The notes beneath the pieces were generated by a model. It did not search any database. It had not been told where the DNA came from and saw only the letters and a program-made list of their open reading frames with translations. The translations under genes were made by a program, and so were the position numbers. This document shows positions 6,547 to 9,367 of a DNA stretch of 9,367 bases, in pieces. Source of the stretch: Candidatus Altimarinota bacterium (GTDB lineage: Bacteria > Patescibacteriota > Gracilibacteria > BD1-5 > UBA6164); contig JAHDGX010000030.1 of assembly GCA_020631575.1 (NCBI GenBank), positions 3,601-12,967 on the forward strand, read 5' to 3'. The first letter of the stretch is position 1. The number at the start of each line of letters is the position of its first letter.

Positions 6547-7737
6547 TTATGCGTGAATTTTTGCAACAACTCCAGATCCAACAGTTCTACCACCTTCTCT
6601 GATTGCAAATCTTAGACCTTCCGTCATGGCAATCGGTACTTGAAGATCAACAGTCATTTGGATGTTATCACCAGGCATAACCATTTCAACTCCAGCAGGA
6701 AGTTCGATATCACCTGTAACATCAGTAGTTCTAAAGTAGAATTGTGGTTTATATCCTTTGAAGAAAGGAGTATGTCTACCACCTTCGTCTTTTGAAAGTA
6801 CATATACTTCACATTCAAATTTTGTATGTGGAGTAATTGATCCTGGTTTCGCAAGAACTTGACCTCTTTCAACATCATCTCTTTCAATACCTCTGAGTAG
6901 AAGACCAGCGTTATCACCAGCTTCACCTCTATCTAGTTGTTTGTGGAACATTTCTACCCCAGTACAAGTAGTTTTTGAAGTATCTCTAATACCAACGATT
7001 TCGATTTCATCACCAACATTGATAACACCTTGTTCAATTTTACCAGTAACAACAGTACCTCTCCCTTTAATAGAGAATACATCTTCAACTGGCATAAGGA
7101 ATGCTTTATCAAGATCTCTCTCAGGAACTGGTACGAATTCTTCAATAGCTTTGAAGAGTTCAACGATAGTTTTTGCACCGTATTCTTTATCCATATCAGT
7201 AGGGTTTTCAAGAGCAACAAGTCCTGAACCTCTAATAACTGGAGTATCATCACCTGGGAAGTCGTATTTAGAAAGAAGATCTCTAATTTCCATTTCAACA
7301 AGGTCTAGCATTTCTTCGTCGTCAACCATATCACATTTGTTGAGGAAAACAACGATATAAGGAACACCTACTTGTCTTGAAAGAAGGATATGTTCTCTTG
7401 TTTGAGCCATTGGCCCATCAGTAGCAGCACAGATAAGGATAGCAGCATCCATTTGTGCAGCACCTGTAATCATGTTTTTAACATAATCAGCATGTCCTGG
7501 ACAATCAACGTGAGCGTAGTGTCTTGCTTCTGTTTCGTATTCAACGTGTGAAGTATTAATTGTAATACCTCTTTCTCTTTCCTCAGGAGCGTTGTCAATA
7601 GATGCGAAATCTCTAACTTCACCACCTTGAAGAGCAGTAAGTACAGCAGATATACCTGCAGTAGTAGTAGTTTTACCATGATCTACGTGACCGATAGTCC
7701 CGATATTCATGTGTGCCTTAGATCTGTCGAAAGCCAT
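6547..7737 (-). CDS. tuf: Elongation factor Tu
   Basis: 396 codons, full length. This GTPase carries aminoacyl-tRNA to the ribosome. P-loop GHVDHGKT is at 16-23, DCPGH at 78-82 (catalytic His82), and the guanine-binding NKCD at 133-136. The G5 loop reads GSGLVALE where most EF-Tu have GSALKALE. Domains 2 and 3 follow with VFSIKGRGTVVTGK and GVEMFHKQLDRGEAGDNAGLLLRG, ending REGGRTVGSGVVAKIHA. All 39 glycines are GGN; none is TGA, in sharp contrast to ung or the cyclase. A promoter-like pair lies upstream within the gap after the 28-codon ORF, and an inverted repeat and terminator-like hairpin follow the stop. Confidence 0.99.
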   Translation of the reverse strand: MAFDRSKAHMNIGTIGHVDHGKTTTTAGISAVLTALQGGEVRDFASIDNAPEERERGITINTSHVEYETEARHYAHVDCPGHADYVKNMITGAAQMDAAILICAATDGPMAQTREHILLSRQVGVPYIVVFLNKCDMVDDEEMLDLVEMEIRDLLSKYDFPGDDTPVIRGSGLVALENPTDMDKEYGAKTIVELFKAIEEFVPVPERDLDKAFLMPVEDVFSIKGRGTVVTGKIEQGVINVGDEIEIVGIRDTSKTTCTGVEMFHKQLDRGEAGDNAGLLLRGIERDDVERGQVLAKPGSITPHTKFECEVYVLSKDEGGRHTPFFKGYKPQFYFRTTDVTGDIELPAGVEMVMPGDNIQMTVDLQVPIAMTEGLRFAIREGGRTVGSGVVAKIHA

Positions 7738-7777
7738 AATCGTAAAGTAAAAAAATAATAATTAAAAAGTGTTCTGT

Positions 7778-7805
7778 AATATAAGAAAAATTGGCAAAAA
7801 ATCAA
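7778..7805 (-). promoter_or_regulatory. Probable tuf promoter
   Basis: Minus-strand TTGATT (7805-7800) and TATATT (7783-7778) are separated by 16 nt, matching TTGACA/TATAAT at 4 and 5 of 6 positions. The start would leave a leader of about 30-35 nt before tuf. It lies just after the stop of the 28-codon ORF, consistent with tuf having its own transcript. The region is AT-rich, so confidence is moderate. Confidence 0.45.
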
Positions 7806-7809
7806 TATT

Positions 7810-7896
7810 TTAACTTCTTGCTTTTTTAACCTTTTTTTCAATAAGTTGCATTGCTCTTCGAAGTTTTCTATGAGCATGTCCTGTTAATCTAGCCAT
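7810..7896 (-). CDS. Tiny basic ORF (28 aa), coupled to the 69-aa ORF
   Basis: 28 codons, ATG to TAA, starting 1 nt after the upstream stop (TAA-A-ATG), so translation is probably coupled. The product begins MARLTGHAHRKLRRAMQ and ends KKVKKARS, with about 40% Lys/Arg and one predicted helix. The RLTG-x-A-x-RKL-x-RA pattern resembles the C-terminal rRNA-binding helix of bS18 (RxTGTSAKYQRKLxxAIKRAR). The resemblance is short and not proof. Its place between tRNA genes and tuf, and its composition, fit a ribosomal or RNA-binding peptide. It could also be a non-functional small ORF, but coupling and composition argue against that. Confidence 0.5.
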   Translation of the reverse strand: MARLTGHAHRKLRRAMQLIEKKVKKARS

Positions 7897-7897
7897 T

Positions 7898-8107
7898 TTA
7901 TATTTTGTTAGGATTTATTCCGTATTTTTTAAGCTTTGCTAAAACAATTGTCATAGCATTTGCTAGCCATTTTGTTTCTCATTCAAATGCAATTCTTTCC
8001 TTAAGTTTCTTAAAGTGAGTAATTGATTTACCTACTTTTCATCCTGTAACAGGACCTTTCTTATTTACTGAGTAGTTTAATCTTCTTGGTCTCTTATTAG
8101 CTGGCAT
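7898..8107 (-). CDS. Small basic protein of unknown function (69 aa)
   Basis: 69 codons with two TGA glycines (GPVTGGK at about 18-24 and FEGETK). It starts MPANKRPRRLNYSVNKKG, a Lys/Arg-rich extended start like many ribosomal proteins. A likely helix ITHFKKLKERIAFEGE follows, then a second one, KWLANAMTIVLAKLKKYG. There is no Cys, signal or membrane segment. I do not recognise the family. The first helix weakly recalls the bS18 segment IDYKDVxLLKRFIxxxGK, which is interesting because the next ORF recalls the bS18 C-terminus. It lies 23 nt downstream of tRNA-Ala, in the same direction. Confidence 0.65.
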
Positions 8108-8130
8108 ACATCCAAAATAATTAATAAAAA

Positions 8131-8207
8131 TGGTGGAGAATAGGAGAGTCGAACTCCTGACCTCTCGCGTGCAAGGCGAGCGCTCTAGCCAACTGAGCTA
8201 ATTCCCC
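8131..8207 (-). tRNA. tRNA-Ala(TGC)
   Basis: 77 nt with an encoded CCA. The acceptor stem is GGGGAAT/ATTCTCC with discriminator A. It contains the G3:U70 wobble pair that identifies alanine tRNA. The anticodon stem CTCGC/GCGAG encloses loop CTTGCAC, giving anticodon TGC. D arm GCTC/GAGC and the T-loop TTCGACT are normal. It lies 42 nt downstream of tRNA-Asp, probably in one transcript. Confidence 0.97.
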
Positions 8208-8249
8208 AGGCTCTTGTTTTTGTACATCACCCTAGTGGTGAGCTATAAA

Positions 8250-8328
8250 TGGCGGGAGCGACGGGACTCGAACCCGCGACCTCCGCAGTGACAGTGCGGC
8301 GCTCTAACCAAAACTGAGCTACGCCCCC
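8250..8328 (-). tRNA. tRNA-Asp(GTC)
   Basis: 79 nt with an encoded CCA. The acceptor is GGGGGCG/CGCTCCC (one G-U pair) with the discriminator G typical of Asp. The anticodon stem CCGCA/TGCGG encloses loop CTGTCAC, giving anticodon GTC. The D loop is rather long and T-rich (AGTTTTGGTTA). The spacer to tRNA-Ala has a small hairpin, TCACC/GGTGA, perhaps a processing structure. Confidence 0.96.
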
Positions 8329-8337
8329 ATTTGTAGC

Positions 8338-8366
8338 CAAAAACAAGGCTTCATTTCAAATGAAGC
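8338..8366 (-). terminator. Terminator-like hairpin downstream of pyrD
   Basis: Perfect 9-bp stem GCTTCATTT/AAATGAAGC with a 1-nt centre (minus strand, 8366-8348), followed by CTTGTTTTTGG. It lies about 50 nt past the pyrD stop. Because the tRNA promoter start maps near 8366, it could instead be the 5' end of the tRNA transcript. The stem must open slightly to form a loop. Confidence 0.5.
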
Positions 8367-8372
8367 GAGGGA

Positions 8373-8400
8373 ATTATATAAAATTTTTCACTCTTTGCAA
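8373..8400 (-). promoter_or_regulatory. Promoter for the tRNA-Asp/tRNA-Ala unit
   Basis: Minus-strand TTGCAA (8400-8395), a 16-nt spacer and a perfect TATAAT (8378-8373). It lies between the pyrD stop and tRNA-Asp, 45 nt before the mature tRNA, where a stable-RNA promoter is expected. Confidence 0.55.
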
Positions 8401-8416
8401 ATGATTTTTATAGTTT

Positions 8417-9355
8417 TTAAAGTTCTTTCAGCTTTCAGATAACTTGATTTAAGCTTGTATATCACTTCATACTCATATACTCTTCAAACTCTTTATTAAT
8501 TCTCTCAAAACATGCAACATCTTCCTTTCAAAGAACCGTTCCAAGTTGTACCAAAGAGGCTCATGCGAGTAAATGCTCAAATACATCAACTCCAGACTTA
8601 ATCCCTCCACAACCAATAATCGTCACACTCTCACCCAAAAGCTTGTAAAACATTCGCACATTTGCAAGTGCTACTGGCTTCACGTAGTCTCCACCAAGTC
8701 ACCCAAGTCATCATTTTGGAGCTATCAGTGGGCTCTCTGTTTCTGGATCTATTATAAGGGTGTTTCCAACTGAATTAATACAGGTAATAAAATTTACTGG
8801 GTACTTCTTGAGTATATTTGCCATCATCTCAGTATGTACTGGGTCAAAGTACGGTGGTAGTTTAAAACCTATTGGTTTACTTCCAGGGACTGCGAATATT
8901 TTTGAGAGAAGTTCATCTGAAGCTTCGAAATCATAGGCAATTTGTGGTTTTCAAACGACATTTGGACATGAGAGATTGATTTCAAGAATATCAACATTTT
9001 CATCATTTTGAAAGGCTTCTACAAGCTCAATAAAGTCTTCAGGACAAAATCCTACAATTGAGACACTTATTGGCTTATCAGGAAACTCAGACTTAAGTTC
9101 TGCTGCATATTCTAAGTACTTTTTATACCCATGATTTGCTAAACCGATTGAGTTAATACTTCCAAGCTCAACTTCTTTATACCTTGGCTCAGGGTTACCG
9201 TCTCTCGGAAGAGGAGAACATGACTTCATCAATATAGCGCTACTCTCTGAGTTTCATAGAGCCTTTAATTCGTCAAGAGTCGTACAGCGAGGACCTGATG
9301 AGTTATACACTACTCATGGAAAAGAAACATTTCAAAGCTTTGCAGAAAAAGTCAT
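8417..9355 (-). CDS. pyrD: Dihydroorotate dehydrogenase, class 1A
   Basis: 312 codons, complete, with 11 TGA glycines. It oxidises dihydroorotate to orotate in pyrimidine synthesis using FMN. The sequence follows the soluble, fumarate-linked Lactococcus PyrDA closely: ELGSINSIGLAN (about 63-74), NLSCPNV at 127-133 with active-site Cys130 (class 1 enzymes use Cys, class 2 Ser), GKPQIAYDFEA, FKLPPYFD with FMN-binding Lys165, GLGGLGGDYVKP, and IIGCGGI near the C-terminus. The ending QVIGKLKEL also matches the family. There is no N-terminal membrane helix, as expected for 1A. An in-frame TAA at 9367-9365 fixes ATG 9355 as the first start. No pyrimidine gene is adjacent in the window. CGA encodes the conserved Arg of ANVRMFY. 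No Shine-Dalgarno is visible. Confidence 0.95.
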
Positions 9356-9367
9356 AAAAAATATTTA

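Noticed and set aside
6941..7360. 139-codon plus-strand ORF inside tuf
   Set aside because: It is the antisense of the full-length EF-Tu. It is open only because of tuf codon bias and is low in complexity (Ser/Thr/Ile-rich).
8340..8366. attachment site next to the tRNA genes
   Set aside because: There is no integrase and no duplicated tRNA 3' end; the repeat is a simple hairpin.
1..9367. CRISPR array, insertion sequence or prophage
   Set aside because: I saw no regularly spaced direct repeats, transposase or integrase motifs, or terminal inverted repeats. The inverted repeats present are short hairpins at gene ends.

Overview
The window comes from a Patescibacteria/CPR bacterium that reads UGA as glycine (translation table 25), so most likely Gracilibacteria (BD1-5) or a relative of Absconditabacteria (SR1). 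Under the standard code most genes here break into fragments. With TGA read as Gly they become full-length proteins, and the TGA codons fall on family-invariant glycines: the Gly after the GQDPYH motif of uracil-DNA glycosylase, the metal-site glycines of a class III cyclase, and the first Gly of the KH-domain GxxG. I count more than 60 in-frame TGA codons in nine genes. Every complete gene ends in TAA or TAG. CGA and CGG still read as Arg. The DNA is AT-rich, and no clear Shine-Dalgarno sequence precedes any start.

Layout. 1-92 (-) is the N-terminus of a short-chain dehydrogenase, divergent from ung (161-829, +). ung meets a convergent two-gene operon with only 1 nt between the stops: a FecR-domain membrane-anchored protein (4184-2892, -) followed 9 nt later by a CHASE2-type class III adenylate cyclase (2882-831, -). 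A short AT-rich divergent promoter region separates this operon from a small FtsB/DivIC-like protein (4248-4667, +). That gene ends in a perfect bidirectional terminator shared with the next leftward block.

4696-8328 is a leftward translation block. In transcription order it holds tRNA-Asp(GTC), tRNA-Ala(TGC), two tiny coupled basic ORFs (69 and 28 codons), tuf, a terminator-like gap, rpsJ (uS10), rpmB (bL28), tRNA-Leu(TAA), rpsP (bS16), a strong terminator-like hairpin, khpA, and a small VirB2/TrbC-like membrane protein. Upstream of the tRNAs lies pyrD (9355-8417, -), a class 1A dihydroorotate dehydrogenase with its own terminator-like hairpin.

How the parts work together: 4.7-8.3 kb is core translation machinery with punctuation that splits it into several transcripts. 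tuf, rpsP and rpmB use no TGA glycine codon at all, whereas ung uses TGA for 10 of 16 glycines, so expression level seems to shape use of the recoded codon. The FecR plus cyclase pair is the most system-like part: an envelope-anchored FecR protein encoded with a receptor cyclase that keeps every catalytic residue, in a lineage known for very reduced genomes.
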